From assembly GCF_019429485.1 (NCBI RefSeq), contig NZ_JAHXZN010000001.1, forward strand, positions 1,612,001-1,676,000: a DNA stretch of 64,000 nucleotides, in the 5' to 3' direction. Made by a program: the position numbers and the translations under genes. The notes under the pieces were generated by a model. The model did no database searches, was not told the DNA's origin, and saw nothing but the letters and a program-made list of their open reading frames with translations. The first letter of the stretch is position 1, and the number at the start of each line of letters is the position of its first letter. This document shows positions 35,329 to 44,632 of the stretch, in pieces. This DNA is from Sphingomonas citri. Lineage in GTDB: Bacteria; Pseudomonadota; Alphaproteobacteria; Sphingomonadales; Sphingomonadaceae.

Positions 35329-37647
35329 ATGCCGGGCGAGCGGATGACGATGCTGATGCTGGGCGCGGCCGCACTCCCAACCCCCGCGATGGCGCAGGAA
35401 CGCGCGGACGCGCCGCCCGTGACGGCCGAGCCCGACGTCGTCGTCGCGGCGCGGCGGCCGCCCGGCTCGGCGATCGGCAGCAACGAGCCCATCGCGGTGC
35501 TCGACCAGCGCGCGCTGCGCTCGCTCGGGGTTACCGGGCTCAAGGAAGTGCTCGATCGGCTCCGCCCGCTCACCGCCGGAGTCGGCGGCGCCGAGCCGGT
35601 GATCCTGCTCAACGGCCGGCGGATCAACGGCGTCGCGCAGATCCAGTCGATCCCGCCCGAGGCGATCGAGAAGGCCGAGATCCTGCCCGAGCAGGACGCC
35701 GCGCGCTTCGGCTACCCACCCACCGCCCGCGTGCTGAACCTGATCACCGCCAAGCATTTCCGCTCCACCGTGGTGCAGCAGCTCGCCGGGCCCACCACGC
35801 GCGGCGGCGGCGCGACGCAATATGCCGAGGCCACCGCGACGCGGATCGACCAGTCGCGCCGCGCGACGCTTCAGGTCTCGCACTTCCGCCAGCTGCCGGT
35901 GCGCCAGTCGCAGCGCGCGATCGCGCCCGAGCCGGTCCCGCTGCTCGGCGGCGGCAGCGTCGACGTCGGCGCCGGGCGTACGCTCCAGCCGCTGACCGAC
36001 ACGGTGAAGGTCGACGCCACCGCCGCGCGGCCGATCGCGGCTAAGCTCGACGCCGACCTCAACCTGACGATGGAGGCGGCCCGCAACCTGCGTCGCAACG
36101 GCCTCGCCCCGCTGCTCGGCGAGGACGAGCCGGTGCCCGGCCGCTATCTCCCCGGCACGTCGCTGCGCCAGCGCGACACCGCGCTGACGCTGCGCGGCAG
36201 CGCCGGGCTGCACGGCAGCGCGGGGCGGTGGATCTGGGACGCGACGGGCGGGTACGAGCGGATCCGCGGGGCCGTCACGGCGGAGCAGGCGCGCGCGCTC
36301 GACGATCGCGCGCGCGTGCTCGCCTCCCGCGGGCGCTCGCTCACCGCCACTGCCAGCACCCGGCTGACCGCGAGCGGCCCGCTGCTGCGCCTGCCCGCGG
36401 GCGAGCTGCAAGTCACCACCAGCGCCGACCTCGCGCGCGCCACGAGCGACGGTAGCGCCGCCGCCGACCTCCCGCTGCTCGCGACGCCGGTGCCGCGGCT
36501 GCGGCGCACCAGCGCGGGCGCGAGCGTGGGCGCGGTGCTGCCGATCGCGGCGGCGAGCGAGGGCGTGCTGGCGCCGCTCGGCCGACTCGCCGCCACCGCC
36601 ACGCTGGGGGTGAACCGGGTAACCGGGTTCGAGCGGCTGACCAGCCTCAGCTATGGCGCGACCTGGCAGCCGGCGCGCGCGGTGGAGCTGACCGCCACGG
36701 TCAACCTCTCCCAGACCGCGCCGCCGATCACCTCGCTGACCGGCGCGCTGGTGGCCGTGCCCAACCTCCCCGTCTTCGATTATGCCACCGGCGACAGCGC
36801 CTTCGTCGACGCCGTCTACGGCGGCAACCCCGCGCTGCCACCCGAGCGCACCCGCCTCACCACGCTCGGGGTCGCGCTGCGGCCGTTCGCCGAGCGCAGC
36901 GTCGACCTGCGGCTCGACTATCTCGTGACGCAGGCGCGTGACCGCACCATCACCCCGGTGAGCGGCTCGTCCGCCTTCGAGGCCGCCTTCCCCGACCGCT
37001 TCGTGCGCGACGCCGCGGGGCGGCTGGTGCGGCTCGACCTGCGCCCGGCGGCGGTGGCGGCGGAGGACGAGCGCAGGCTGCGGTTCACGCTCAACCTCTT
37101 CACCGAGCTCGGGCCCAAGCCGCCCGCGCCGCCCGCCACGTCCGACCCCAAGGCGCCGCCACCCGCGCCGCCCAAGCCGCGGCCGAGCGTGTACGTGATG
37201 GGCAGCGCGACCTGGCGGCTCTCGGATCGGCTGACCCTGCTGCCGGGCCAGCCAGCGCTCGACCTGCTCGACGGCGCCACGCTCGACGGCAACGGCGGCC
37301 GACCGCGCTGGGAGGTCGAGGGCAATACGGGGATCAGCTACGGGCCCGCATCGCTCGGCGTCTACGCGCGACTGCAAGGCGCGACGCGGGTGCGCGACCT
37401 GTTGCCAGCGGCCGACCTGCGCTTCTCCGGGCGCGACTGGCTGGTGCTGTACGGCAACCTCGACGCCGAGAAGCTGGTGGCACGGCCCTGGGCGAAGCGG
37501 CTGTCGCTGTCGTTCACGATCGAGAACCTGTTCGACGATCGGATCGCGGTGCGCGACGGGCTGGGCGCGACGCCGCTGCGGTTCCAGCCGGGGCTGATCG
37601 ACCCGGTGGGCCGCTCGATCCGCCTGGGCGTGCGCAAGCTGTTCTGA
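35329..37647 (+). CDS. divergent TonB-dependent receptor-like protein
   Basis: This 772-residue outer-membrane protein has a signal peptide ending PTPAMAQ and a TonB-box-like segment (PDVVVAARR). A short plug follows with VILLNGRRINGVAQIQSIPP and AEILPEQDAARFGYPPTARV. The barrel is Ala/Leu/Arg-rich and ends VGRSIRLGVRKLF, with the canonical terminal Phe. A Pro-rich insertion (residues ~598-622) interrupts the barrel region after NLFTELG. The plug is shorter than in standard receptors and lacks the usual FIRG motif. An alternative Met lies five codons downstream. Substrate unknown. Confidence 0.85.
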   Translation: MPGERMTMLMLGAAALPTPAMAQERADAPPVTAEPDVVVAARRPPGSAIGSNEPIAVLDQRALRSLGVTGLKEVLDRLRPLTAGVGGAEPVILLNGRRINGVAQIQSIPPEAIEKAEILPEQDAARFGYPPTARVLNLITAKHFRSTVVQQLAGPTTRGGGATQYAEATATRIDQSRRATLQVSHFRQLPVRQSQRAIAPEPVPLLGGGSVDVGAGRTLQPLTDTVKVDATAARPIAAKLDADLNLTMEAARNLRRNGLAPLLGEDEPVPGRYLPGTSLRQRDTALTLRGSAGLHGSAGRWIWDATGGYERIRGAVTAEQARALDDRARVLASRGRSLTATASTRLTASGPLLRLPAGELQVTTSADLARATSDGSAAADLPLLATPVPRLRRTSAGASVGAVLPIAAASEGVLAPLGRLAATATLGVNRVTGFERLTSLSYGATWQPARAVELTATVNLSQTAPPITSLTGALVAVPNLPVFDYATGDSAFVDAVYGGNPALPPERTRLTTLGVALRPFAERSVDLRLDYLVTQARDRTITPVSGSSAFEAAFPDRFVRDAAGRLVRLDLRPAAVAAEDERRLRFTLNLFTELGPKPPAPPATSDPKAPPPAPPKPRPSVYVMGSATWRLSDRLTLLPGQPALDLLDGATLDGNGGRPRWEVEGNTGISYGPASLGVYARLQGATRVRDLLPAADLRFSGRDWLVLYGNLDAEKLVARPWAKRLSLSFTIENLFDDRIAVRDGLGATPLRFQPGLIDPVGRSIRLGVRKLF

Positions 37648-37664
37648 GCCGCGCCGAGGCAAGC

Positions 37665-38534
37665 TCAGCCGAGCACACGCGCCAGGATCGCCGCGTTGCG
37701 CTCGAGCAGCGCGGGGTCGCGCGCCGCTGCCGCGGTGAAGATCGCGCCGTCGAGCGCGGTGTCGGCGGGCACGGCGGATCGCTCGGACGGCAACAGTGAC
37801 GCCAGCGCCGTCACGGCCGCGCGTGCCACCCGCCCGTTCGCCGCGGCCTGCGCCACCACGGCTGCGAGATCGACCGCGGGCCCCTCGTCGCGCCACGAGT
37901 CATAGTCGGTGACCATGCCGACCAGCGCGTAGGGCAGCTCGGCCTCGCGCGCGAGCCGCGCCTCGGGCAGCGCGGTCATGCCGATCACGTCGCAGCCCCA
38001 GTCGCGGTACAGCCGGCTCTCGGCGCGCGTCGAGAACATCGGCCCTTCCATCGCCAGGTAGGTGGCGCGCTCGGCCACGCGCCCGCCCGCCGCGGTGACC
38101 GCCGCCGCCGCCAGCGCGGAGAGTCGCTGGCACAACGGGTCGGCGAAGCTGACATGCGCCACCAACCCGCTGCCGAAGAAGGAGGCGGCGCGCGCGACGG
38201 TGCGGTCGACGAACTGGTCGACGAGCACGAAACTGCCCGGCGCCAGCTCGTCGCGCAGCGACCCGACCGAGGAGAGCGCGATCACGTCGGTGCAGCCGGC
38301 GCGCTTGAGCGCGTCGATATTGGCGCGCGCGGGGATGTCGCCGGGCGCGAGCCGGTGGCCGCGGCCGTGACGCGGCAGGAACCGCACCGGGACGCCGCCG
38401 AGCCGGCCGAACAGGAGCTGGTCGCTCGGCGCCCCCCAGGGCGTCGCGACCTCGCGCCACTCGGCCTCTTCCAGACCGTCGATCGCGTACAGGCCCGAGC
38501 CGCCGATGATCCCGATCGTCCATTGCGCGTTCAT
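37665..38534 (-). CDS. mtnP: S-methyl-5'-thioadenosine phosphorylase
   Basis: MtnP splits methylthioadenosine into adenine and methylthioribose-1-phosphate in methionine salvage. The 289-residue protein has the phosphate-binding start WTIGIIGGSGLYAIDGL, FLPRHGRGHRLAPGDIPARA, ALSSVGSLRDELAPG and TYLAMEGPMFSTRAES. The base-binding VIGMTALPEARLARE and VGMVTDYDSW are also present. GAGGAG precedes the ATG at 38534. The Ser/Thr pattern fits MTA phosphorylase rather than PNP, though both substrates occur in the family. Confidence 0.94.
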   Translation of the reverse strand: MNAQWTIGIIGGSGLYAIDGLEEAEWREVATPWGAPSDQLLFGRLGGVPVRFLPRHGRGHRLAPGDIPARANIDALKRAGCTDVIALSSVGSLRDELAPGSFVLVDQFVDRTVARAASFFGSGLVAHVSFADPLCQRLSALAAAAVTAAGGRVAERATYLAMEGPMFSTRAESRLYRDWGCDVIGMTALPEARLAREAELPYALVGMVTDYDSWRDEGPAVDLAAVVAQAAANGRVARAAVTALASLLPSERSAVPADTALDGAIFTAAAARDPALLERNAAILARVLG

Positions 38535-38558
38535 CTCTGCTCCTCGATAGTCCGGACC

Positions 38559-38987
38559 ATGCGTTCCACCCTCTTCGCCGCGCTCGCGCTGCTCGTCCCG
38601 GTCGCGCTGACCGCCCCTTCCATCGCCGACGCCGCGACCCCGATCGCAGGACGCTATCTCACCGAGGACGGCGCGGGCGTGGTAACGGTCGGGCCGTGCG
38701 ACGGCAGCGTCTGCGGCCGGCTCACCACCATTCTCAAGAAGCGTCCCGGCGCGCCCGACACCGACGTCAACAACTCCGACGCGGCGCTGCGCTCCCGCCC
38801 GATCCTGGGCCTGCCGATCCTGTCGGGCTTCACCGACGAGGGCAAGGACTGGCGCGGCAAGATCTACGATCCGCGCAATGGCAAGACCTACAAGTCGATC
38901 GTCGCGCGCAACGCCGATGGCACGCTCAACGTCAAGGGCTGCATCGCCTTCTTCTGTCAGACGCAGGTGTGGAAGCCGGCAAAATGA
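38559..38987 (+). CDS. DUF2147-family exported protein
   Basis: This 142-residue protein has a signal peptide (MRSTLFAALALLVPVALTAP) and the DUF2147 domain. Visible blocks are TPIAGRYLTEDGAGVVTVGP, CDGSVCGRLTTILKK, PILGLPILSGF, WRGKIYDPRNGKTYKSIV, LNVKGCIAFFCQTQVW. Such proteins are periplasmic, lipocalin-like and of unknown role. Four cysteines in two pairs suggest disulfides. It is divergent from mtnP with only 24 bases between starts, so the promoters overlap. Confidence 0.9.
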   Translation: MRSTLFAALALLVPVALTAPSIADAATPIAGRYLTEDGAGVVTVGPCDGSVCGRLTTILKKRPGAPDTDVNNSDAALRSRPILGLPILSGFTDEGKDWRGKIYDPRNGKTYKSIVARNADGTLNVKGCIAFFCQTQVWKPAK

Positions 38988-39056
38988 ACGCGATTTCGCG
39001 TGCTTAGCGGCATCTCTCCGGGCTAGGCTGCGTTGGGGAGCCGCAAGGAGAGAGAC

Positions 39057-39362
39057 ATGCGTTCCATCCTGATCGCCGCCGTCGCGATGATCCTGCCGCT
39101 CGGCGCCGCACCGGCGTCGGCGCAATGGGCCGGCTTCGTCGATACGTCGCCGCCGATCACCGCACCGATCGTCTCGAGCAATTTCCTGCTCGGCGGCGGG
39201 CGCGACACGCCGACGATGTGGCGCCAGCGGGTGCATCTCGCCGACCAGCTGCGCGCCGAGGTGCGCGACATGCTGGCGGCGAACGACGGCGAGCTCACCG
39301 ACAAGCAGGTCGCGTACATTCGTAAGCGGGTCCGCCGCATCAACGGCAATCGCCTGTTCTAG
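39057..39362 (+). CDS. small exported hypothetical protein, 101 residues
   Basis: A signal peptide (MRSILIAAVAMILPLGAAPA, cleavage near ASAQ) is followed by about 78 residues. They contain RVHLADQLRAEVRDMLAAND and a basic end (YIRKRVRRINGNRLF). AAGGAG ribosome site. It probably belongs with the preceding DUF2147 gene on the same strand (69-base gap). Family and function unknown. Confidence 0.75.
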   Translation: MRSILIAAVAMILPLGAAPASAQWAGFVDTSPPITAPIVSSNFLLGGGRDTPTMWRQRVHLADQLRAEVRDMLAANDGELTDKQVAYIRKRVRRINGNRLF

Positions 39363-39377
39363 GCTGCACGCGCCCCT

Positions 39378-40217
39378 TCAGCCGAGCAACCCCGCGGCGA
39401 TCCCCGGTCCCCAGGATCGCAGCGTGAAGAACCAGGTCGCCGCCGCCACGAAGGCGGTGGCGGCGAGCAGCACGGCCGTCGCGCCGACGATGGCCACCGC
39501 GCCGGGCGGGCGACGGCGCACCCGCACGAACAGTTCCGCCACCGCGAGGTTCGGCAGGTAGAAGAGGAAGGCCATCGCCTGGTCGAAGCCGCCGCGGAAG
39601 TCGGCGGTGTGGCCGTCGCGCCCCACCGCGAGGAACCAAGCGCCATATTCCATCCGGTACAGCCACGAGCCGACCGTGAGCGCGAACAGCCGGATCGCCC
39701 AGGCGCGGTGGGCCTCGGTACGCCCGGCGCGCGCCGCGGCATAGGTCAGCGTCGCGGCGCTCGCCATCAGCGCGCCGTATAGCGCGAACCCGGCGCTCAT
39801 TACCGCGCCGCCGATCGTGCCGCGCGACAGGATGAAGCCGAGCCCGCCCAGCCCCGCCACGCCCGCGCACAACACGTACAGCCGTCCCAGCCAGCGGTGC
39901 AGCGCGGGGTGACGCCGTCGCAGCCGGCCGATCAGCTGGAGCGGGCCGAGCAGCAGCAGCACGCCGCCGGTGGCGAAGTGCGCGCCCATCGCCAGCGTCG
40001 CCAGCGGCGCGGCGGGATCGTGCAGGTTGGCGAGCGACTCGTTCCAGCGCGCCGCCTCGCCGCGCAGCGCCGCGCCACCGAAGAAGGCGATGATATAGGC
40101 GCCGAAGATCGCGCCGCTGCCCCAGCAGCACGCCACCAGCAGCCGCGCGCTCCAGCGCAGCGCGCGTGCCGGCCGCGCCGCTTGTCCCTGCCCAGCGTCC
40201 GCCGCGACCGTCGCCAT
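39378..40217 (-). CDS. DUF2306-family integral membrane protein
   Basis: This 279-residue protein has about seven membrane helices. Its pattern is typical of the DUF2306 family: HFATGGVLLLLGPLQLIGRL, RHPALHRWLGRLYVLCAG and a C-terminal LYRMEYGAWFLAVG. Conserved His residues in HF and LHRW resemble haem or quinone contacts in related membrane proteins, but no activity is known. It lies upstream-adjacent (59 bases) to the secreted beta-propeller-like gene on the same strand. Confidence 0.82.
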   Translation of the reverse strand: MATVAADAGQGQAARPARALRWSARLLVACCWGSGAIFGAYIIAFFGGAALRGEAARWNESLANLHDPAAPLATLAMGAHFATGGVLLLLGPLQLIGRLRRRHPALHRWLGRLYVLCAGVAGLGGLGFILSRGTIGGAVMSAGFALYGALMASAATLTYAAARAGRTEAHRAWAIRLFALTVGSWLYRMEYGAWFLAVGRDGHTADFRGGFDQAMAFLFYLPNLAVAELFVRVRRRPPGAVAIVGATAVLLAATAFVAAATWFFTLRSWGPGIAAGLLG

Positions 40218-40276
40218 GCGCCGCCTCCTCTCGCGCGGCGATCGTCGCGCCGCGCCAGCTGCTTGGCAAGCCGCGC

Positions 40277-41122
40277 TCAGGCGGCGAGGCGGAAGTGGAA
40301 CAGCCGGCTCGGCCCGTCCTCGGGCAGCAGGTAGAGGTCGCGCCCCTCGATCGCCATTCCCTCACCGGTATAGGGGCCGCCGCGTCCGATTGGTCGCACC
40401 GGACCGATCGCCCCGGCGCGCAGCGTGCGGCGCAGCGCGAGCGAGGGCCAACCGAGAAAATCGATGGTCCCGTTCCACAGGTCGAGGTTGCCCCCGGCGA
40501 CCAGCACGCCGTCGACGAACTTCATGTCCTGATAGTGCGTCGCAGAGGGGTTCGCGACGGTGCGCACCGGCGCGCCGTCGGCGGTATCGATCACGTAGAG
40601 CAGCCGGCTGTCCCAATTGCCCGCGACCAGTCGCCCGTCGGGCGCGACCGCGACGCAGCCGAGATGATCGGCGACGCGCAGGCGGCGCCGCACGTGCAGC
40701 GTCGCGGCGTCCAGCTCGATCAGCACCGCCGAGCTGTCGGGCCGCATCTCGGCGACCGGCACCCACAGGCTGCCGTCGTGGAAGGAGAGTCCGCCGGGAT
40801 GGTAGCGCACGCCGTCGGTAAGCTCGACCCGGCGCAGGAAGCGACCGATGGCGCGATCGAACTCGTGGAGGTAGCCGCGTCGTGCCGCACCGTCGACCGA
40901 GGTGACCCAGATGCGGTGCGCGCCGACCTCGACGCCCTGGACATGGTACAGCTCGCCGTCGAGCGACAGCGCACCCAGCATCCGCGCGTCCTCTACCGCG
41001 CCGTCGAACCGCTCCGACGCACCCGCGACCGACAGCCCGGATAGCAGCAGCAGCGCCGCGGTGACCGCCGCCCGTGCCACCCGCCGACTGATCGTCCGCT
41101 GCCCGATCGCCTGCCGCCCCAT
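40277..41122 (-). CDS. exported beta-propeller-like protein (possible DUF6454)
   Basis: This 281-residue protein has a signal-like hydrophobic segment (AAVTAALLLLSGLSVAGAS) and repeated beta-strand blocks. These include YHVQGVEVGAHRIWVTSVDG, GVRYHPGGLSFHDGSLWVPV, LIELDAATLHVRRRLRVADH and YTGEGMAIEGRDLYLLPEDG. The repeats indicate a propeller fold. I think it corresponds to a DUF6454-type family, but that name is tentative. Probably periplasmic. The gene may be co-transcribed with the downstream DUF2306 gene. Confidence 0.75.
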   Translation of the reverse strand: MGRQAIGQRTISRRVARAAVTAALLLLSGLSVAGASERFDGAVEDARMLGALSLDGELYHVQGVEVGAHRIWVTSVDGAARRGYLHEFDRAIGRFLRRVELTDGVRYHPGGLSFHDGSLWVPVAEMRPDSSAVLIELDAATLHVRRRLRVADHLGCVAVAPDGRLVAGNWDSRLLYVIDTADGAPVRTVANPSATHYQDMKFVDGVLVAGGNLDLWNGTIDFLGWPSLALRRTLRAGAIGPVRPIGRGGPYTGEGMAIEGRDLYLLPEDGPSRLFHFRLAA

Positions 41123-41422
41123 CTGCGCCTCCGCCGCCGCGTCCCTGCCCCGCCTTGGCAGGCCCGTGTGTCAGCTACGCTGAGCTTTGGTTGCAGATCG
41201 GCGGCAGCGCGCCGGGATGGGTCGACGGGTACGGACCTGCCGATCATGCGGCGGCGTCGTAGCGGGCGGGGCCTCACCCCCCGTCGCTTGTAAGGATCGC
41301 CGCGGGCGCGGCTGAGTCCGTCCAATCGAACGCCGGCGGAAGGCGGTATCATGGCCGTGCCGGGGGAGAACGGCGAGTGCGCCATCGGCAGGATCAGCGG
41401 CGCGGGAGGGAAAGGGACGGTG
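41123..41422. other. 300-base divergent intergenic region
   Basis: It contains the promoters of two divergent genes. No hairpin, operator or small ORF that I can support is present. Confidence 0.4.
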
Positions 41423-42235
41423 ATGCCTTATCGTCATGGCCATCGGGCAGTGCTGCTGCTGTTGCCGCTGATCCTGTTGGCGTTCTGGCCCGGCTATTTC
41501 GGCGCACTGCGCGCCGCGCCGCTCGCGCTCCACGCGCACGGGCTGAGCGCCACCGCCTGGCTGATGCTGCTCGCGCTCCAGCTCTGGTCGATCCACGACC
41601 GCCGCGTCGCGCTCCACCGCGCCGCCGGGCTGGCGCTGTTCGCGCTGGTGCCGCTGTTCGCGGGCGCCAGCCTCGCCGCGATGCAGGGCGGCATCGCGCT
41701 ATTCGCGGCGCGCAGCGACCCCTTCCATTCCAGCTTCGGCGCGCGGCTCGGGCTCGTCGACCTGCTCGCGCTGGTCACCTTCGTCGCGCTGGTACGCCAG
41801 GCGCTGCTCGCACGGCGCCAGGTGCGCGCCCATGCCGCGGCGATGCTGGCGACCGCCCTGCTGGTGCTGCCGCCGATCGTGGGACGGCTGTTCCCCGCCA
41901 TCCCCGGCTTCTTCGACTGGGACGTGGCGGGGCACAGCGGCTTCGCGCTGTCGTTCCAGATGGCGATGCTGGCGTCGATCGGCGGCGCGCTGGCGCTATG
42001 GCGCGGACGGCGCGACGGCGGAGCGTTCCTCGCGACCGCGGGCTCGCTCGCGCTTCAGGCGGTGGCGTTCGACACGGTCGGCGCGGGCGCGGCGTGGGAG
42101 AGTGCGGCGCGCGCGTTGCTCGCGGTGCCCGCGGCGCTGCTGTTCACGCTCGGCGCGCTGGCCGCGGCGGGCGCGCTCGCCGAGGGCTGGCTGCGCGTCC
42201 CGCCGCGCGCGCGGCCGCGGCTCGGCCTGGCCTAG
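41423..42235 (+). CDS. multi-pass membrane protein, 270 residues
   Basis: This integral membrane protein has about seven or eight helices (e.g. AVLLLLPLILLAFWPGYFGA, LGLVDLLALVTFVALVRQAL, AMLATALLVLPPIVGRLFP). His residues in HAHGLSATAWLMLLALQLW and RVALHRAAGLALFALV resemble the DUF2306-like pattern of its neighbour at 39378, suggesting distant relationship. ATG 41423 follows GGGAAAGGG. Function unknown. It is convergent with the DNA glycosylase gene, five bases apart. Confidence 0.78.
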   Translation: MPYRHGHRAVLLLLPLILLAFWPGYFGALRAAPLALHAHGLSATAWLMLLALQLWSIHDRRVALHRAAGLALFALVPLFAGASLAAMQGGIALFAARSDPFHSSFGARLGLVDLLALVTFVALVRQALLARRQVRAHAAAMLATALLVLPPIVGRLFPAIPGFFDWDVAGHSGFALSFQMAMLASIGGALALWRGRRDGGAFLATAGSLALQAVAFDTVGAGAAWESAARALLAVPAALLFTLGALAAAGALAEGWLRVPPRARPRLGLA

Positions 42236-42240
42236 CGACC

Positions 42241-42867
42241 TCACACCGGCGCGGCGTCGGCCCCCGCGCCATAATGGTGCCAGGTGAAGATCGCCGCTGC
42301 GCCGCGATGCGGGCGCCACGGCTCGGCCAGCGCGCGGGTGAGCTTCTCGCTCGGCCGCTCGGCATGGCCGAGGATGCGGCCGGTCTCGATCTGCACCGCC
42401 AGGTCGCCCGCGGGCCAGATGTCGGGGCGCCCCTCGGCGAACAGCAGGTACACCTCGGCCGACCAGCGCCCGATGCCCTTCACGGCGACGAGCTGCGCGA
42501 TCGCTTCCTCGTCGTCCGCGGGCAGCGCGGCGAGATCGAGCGCGCCGCTCGTCACCAGCCCGGCGAGGCTGCGCGCATAGCTCGTCTTCTGCCGCGAGAA
42601 GCCGCACGCGCGCAGTTCCTCGTCGCCGAGCGCGGTGACCAGCGCGGGGTCGCCGGGATCGCCGCGCTCGGCGAGCTTGCGCCACACTGAATCGGCCGCG
42701 CGCACGCTCACCTGCTGGCCGACGATCGTGCGCAGCAGCGTGGCGTAGCCCGTCGCGCGGATGCGCGGCGCGGGATAGCCGACCCGCTCGATCGCGGCGG
42801 CGAAGGCGGGCTCGATCGCGGCCAGCGCGTCGAGCCCAGCGGTGAGTGCCGCGGCGCTCAGCCCCAT
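42241..42867 (-). CDS. DNA-3-methyladenine glycosylase II (AlkA family)
   Basis: This 208-residue base-excision glycosylase has TLLRTIVGQQVSVRAADSVW, the DNA-binding helix-hairpin-helix VAVKGIGRWSAEVYLLF and the catalytic Asp in DIWPAGDLAVQ. It lacks the N-terminal domain of E. coli AlkA, as is common for the short forms. It removes alkylated bases such as 3-methyladenine. It is divergent from the ferredoxin gene. Confidence 0.93.
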   Translation of the reverse strand: MGLSAAALTAGLDALAAIEPAFAAAIERVGYPAPRIRATGYATLLRTIVGQQVSVRAADSVWRKLAERGDPGDPALVTALGDEELRACGFSRQKTSYARSLAGLVTSGALDLAALPADDEEAIAQLVAVKGIGRWSAEVYLLFAEGRPDIWPAGDLAVQIETGRILGHAERPSEKLTRALAEPWRPHRGAAAIFTWHHYGAGADAAPV

Positions 42868-42921
42868 TGCGCGGCCCGCACGCAAGCGGCATGGATCGGG
42901 CGATTTTCGGTGGAGACCAGC

Positions 42922-43239
42922 ATGCCCAAGCTTATCGTCGAGACGCGCGCGGGGGAAGAACGCGAGATCGACGGCGCCGCCGGACTGTCGGTGATGGAGG
43001 TCATCCGCGAGGCCGGGATCGACGAGATCCTGGCGCTGTGCGGCGGCTGCTGCAGCTGCGCCACCTGCCACGTCCACGTCGACCCCGCCTTTGTCGCGCT
43101 GCTGCCGCCGTTGGGCCAGGATGAGGACGACCTGCTCGACGCGGCGAGCGACCGCGACTCGACCTCACGGTTGTCGTGCCAGATCGAGTTCGGCCCGGCG
43201 CTCGACGGCCTGCGCGTACGCGTCGGCGCGGACGACTGA
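42922..43239 (+). CDS. [2Fe-2S] ferredoxin
   Basis: This 105-residue plant/adrenodoxin-type ferredoxin has cluster ligands C-x5-C-x2-C in ALCGGCCSCATCHVHVD and a fourth Cys in TSRLSCQIEF. GVG-like core strands and the acidic DEDDLLDAASDRDS match ferredoxins that serve P450s or Rieske oxygenases. GGAGACCAGC precedes ATG 42922, ruling out the GTG four codons upstream. No partner gene is adjacent. Confidence 0.94.
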   Translation: MPKLIVETRAGEEREIDGAAGLSVMEVIREAGIDEILALCGGCCSCATCHVHVDPAFVALLPPLGQDEDDLLDAASDRDSTSRLSCQIEFGPALDGLRVRVGADD

Positions 43240-43384
43240 GGCGGTCCTGCGATCGCTCGTATGAATTCGTTGAAAGACGCGGGGCTGAACCGCGTACCGG
43301 CGCTCGCCGCCTAGGCGCGCGATCGCGAGAGGACACAGCCGAGGGCTCCCGCCCTGCGCCCCCGCGCCTTAGCGCGGACGCCCC

Positions 43385-44134
43385 TCAGCCGACCCGCGCC
43401 GCGGCGGCATAGAGCGCGATCGCGGCAGCGTTGGAGACGTTGAGGCTCTCCACCTTGGCCGAGATCGGCAGCCGCGCCAGCTCGTCGCAATGCACTTCAG
43501 TGTTGTGGCGCATGCCCTCGCCCTCGGCGCCGAGCACGATCGCGACCCGCTGAGCCCCCATCGCCTGCGCCAGCGTCTGCGTCGCATGACCGGTCAGCCC
43601 GATGCGCCAGAAGCCGGCCTCGCCGATCTCGTCGAGCGCGCGCGCGAGGTTGACGACGCGCACCCACGGCACCGTCTCGAGCGCGCCCGAGGCGGCGCGC
43701 GCCAGTGCGCCCGATTCGGGCGGCGCGTGGCGGTCCTGCGTGACGATGCCGAGCGCGTCGAAGGCGGCGGCGGAGCGCAGGATCGCGCCGACATTGTGGG
43801 GGTCGGTCACCTGGTCGAGCACGACCAGCGGGCGCTGGTCCTCGCGGCCCTCCTCGAGCAAGTCGCCGAGCCACACGTCCTCGAGCGGATCGACCTCCGC
43901 GACCAGCCCCTGGTGCGGCGCGTCGGCGGGCACCAGCCGGCCGAGGTCGGGCGCCTCGGCGAAGACGATCGGCAGCACCGGCGGCAGATCGAGCGGGGCC
44001 AGCGCCTCGCGCGTGCCCCAGACCTTGCGCACCGTCCGCTGCGGGTTGGCGAGCGCGGCGAGCACCGGATGGCGCCCCCACAGCCGCGTGCGGTTGCCCT
44101 GCTGCTGGCTCGGTCGATGTCCGCGCCGTGCCAT
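43385..44134 (-). CDS. TrmH/RlmB-family 23S rRNA or tRNA 2'-O-methyltransferase
   Basis: This 249-residue SPOUT methyltransferase begins with a short substrate-binding domain (RLWGRHPVLAALANPQRTVR). The knotted domain follows: motif 1 DPHNVGAILRSAAAFDALGI, motif 2 VAIVLGAEGEGM, motif 3 LPISAKVESLNVSNAAAIAL. It closely follows the RlmB layout (Gm2251 of 23S rRNA). The Met at 44134 starts the basic N-terminus MARRGHRPS. tRNA-Tyr lies upstream on the opposite strand. Confidence 0.93.
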   Translation of the reverse strand: MARRGHRPSQQQGNRTRLWGRHPVLAALANPQRTVRKVWGTREALAPLDLPPVLPIVFAEAPDLGRLVPADAPHQGLVAEVDPLEDVWLGDLLEEGREDQRPLVVLDQVTDPHNVGAILRSAAAFDALGIVTQDRHAPPESGALARAASGALETVPWVRVVNLARALDEIGEAGFWRIGLTGHATQTLAQAMGAQRVAIVLGAEGEGMRHNTEVHCDELARLPISAKVESLNVSNAAAIALYAAAARVG

Positions 44135-44346
44135 CAGCCGCGGTTCCGGCGGGCGGTGAGAGGAGCGAGCGGACGACGCGACATGGGAAGGAGCTTTCCG
44201 GCGGTAGGAGGAAGTGCGGCGGACGCTATGCGCCCGCGGGCCGCGACGCAACCGCCGCGGCGCTCGCGAAAAGGCAGGACGGAAGGCGTTGACAGCGCGG
44301 TGCGGCGCGGGCATTGGGCGCCCTCGCTTTCGACAGCGCCGCTCGT

Positions 44347-44432
44347 GGAAGGGTGGCCGAGTGGTTAAAGGCAGCAGACTGTAAATCTGCCCACGCAAGT
44401 GTACGCTGGTTCGAATCCAGCCCCTTCCACCA
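44347..44432 (+). tRNA. tRNA-Tyr (anticodon GTA)
   Basis: The 86-base class II tRNA has acceptor stem GGAAGGG / CCCTTCC, a D arm with GGCCGAGTGGTTAAAGG and an anticodon arm GCAGACTGTAAATCTGC with anticodon GTA. A long variable arm precedes the T arm GGTTCGAATCC. A73 and an encoded CCA end it at 44432. Confidence 0.97.
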
Positions 44433-44632
44433 AAACCCAATCTCACCTGGTCTCAGTCGCCGCCACTCTGGGCGACGTTCCCGTGCCGTGGCGGGTTGTT
44501 TTCGGCCCCTGTCGTTCGGCGAAATTCCCGGCGGCGCTTCCCCGCAGGGGTGCAACCCCGCAGCGGCCTTCAACGGCATCGAGGGCAACGGCAGGCTGGC
44601 GGCACGATCACCCGTTCGGCTAGGGAGTGAGC

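Noticed and set aside
35089..37896. 935-codon minus-strand ORF over the second TonB receptor
   Set aside because: Shadow of the receptor gene: Arg/Gly/Gln-rich with no domain pattern, signal peptide or ribosome site.
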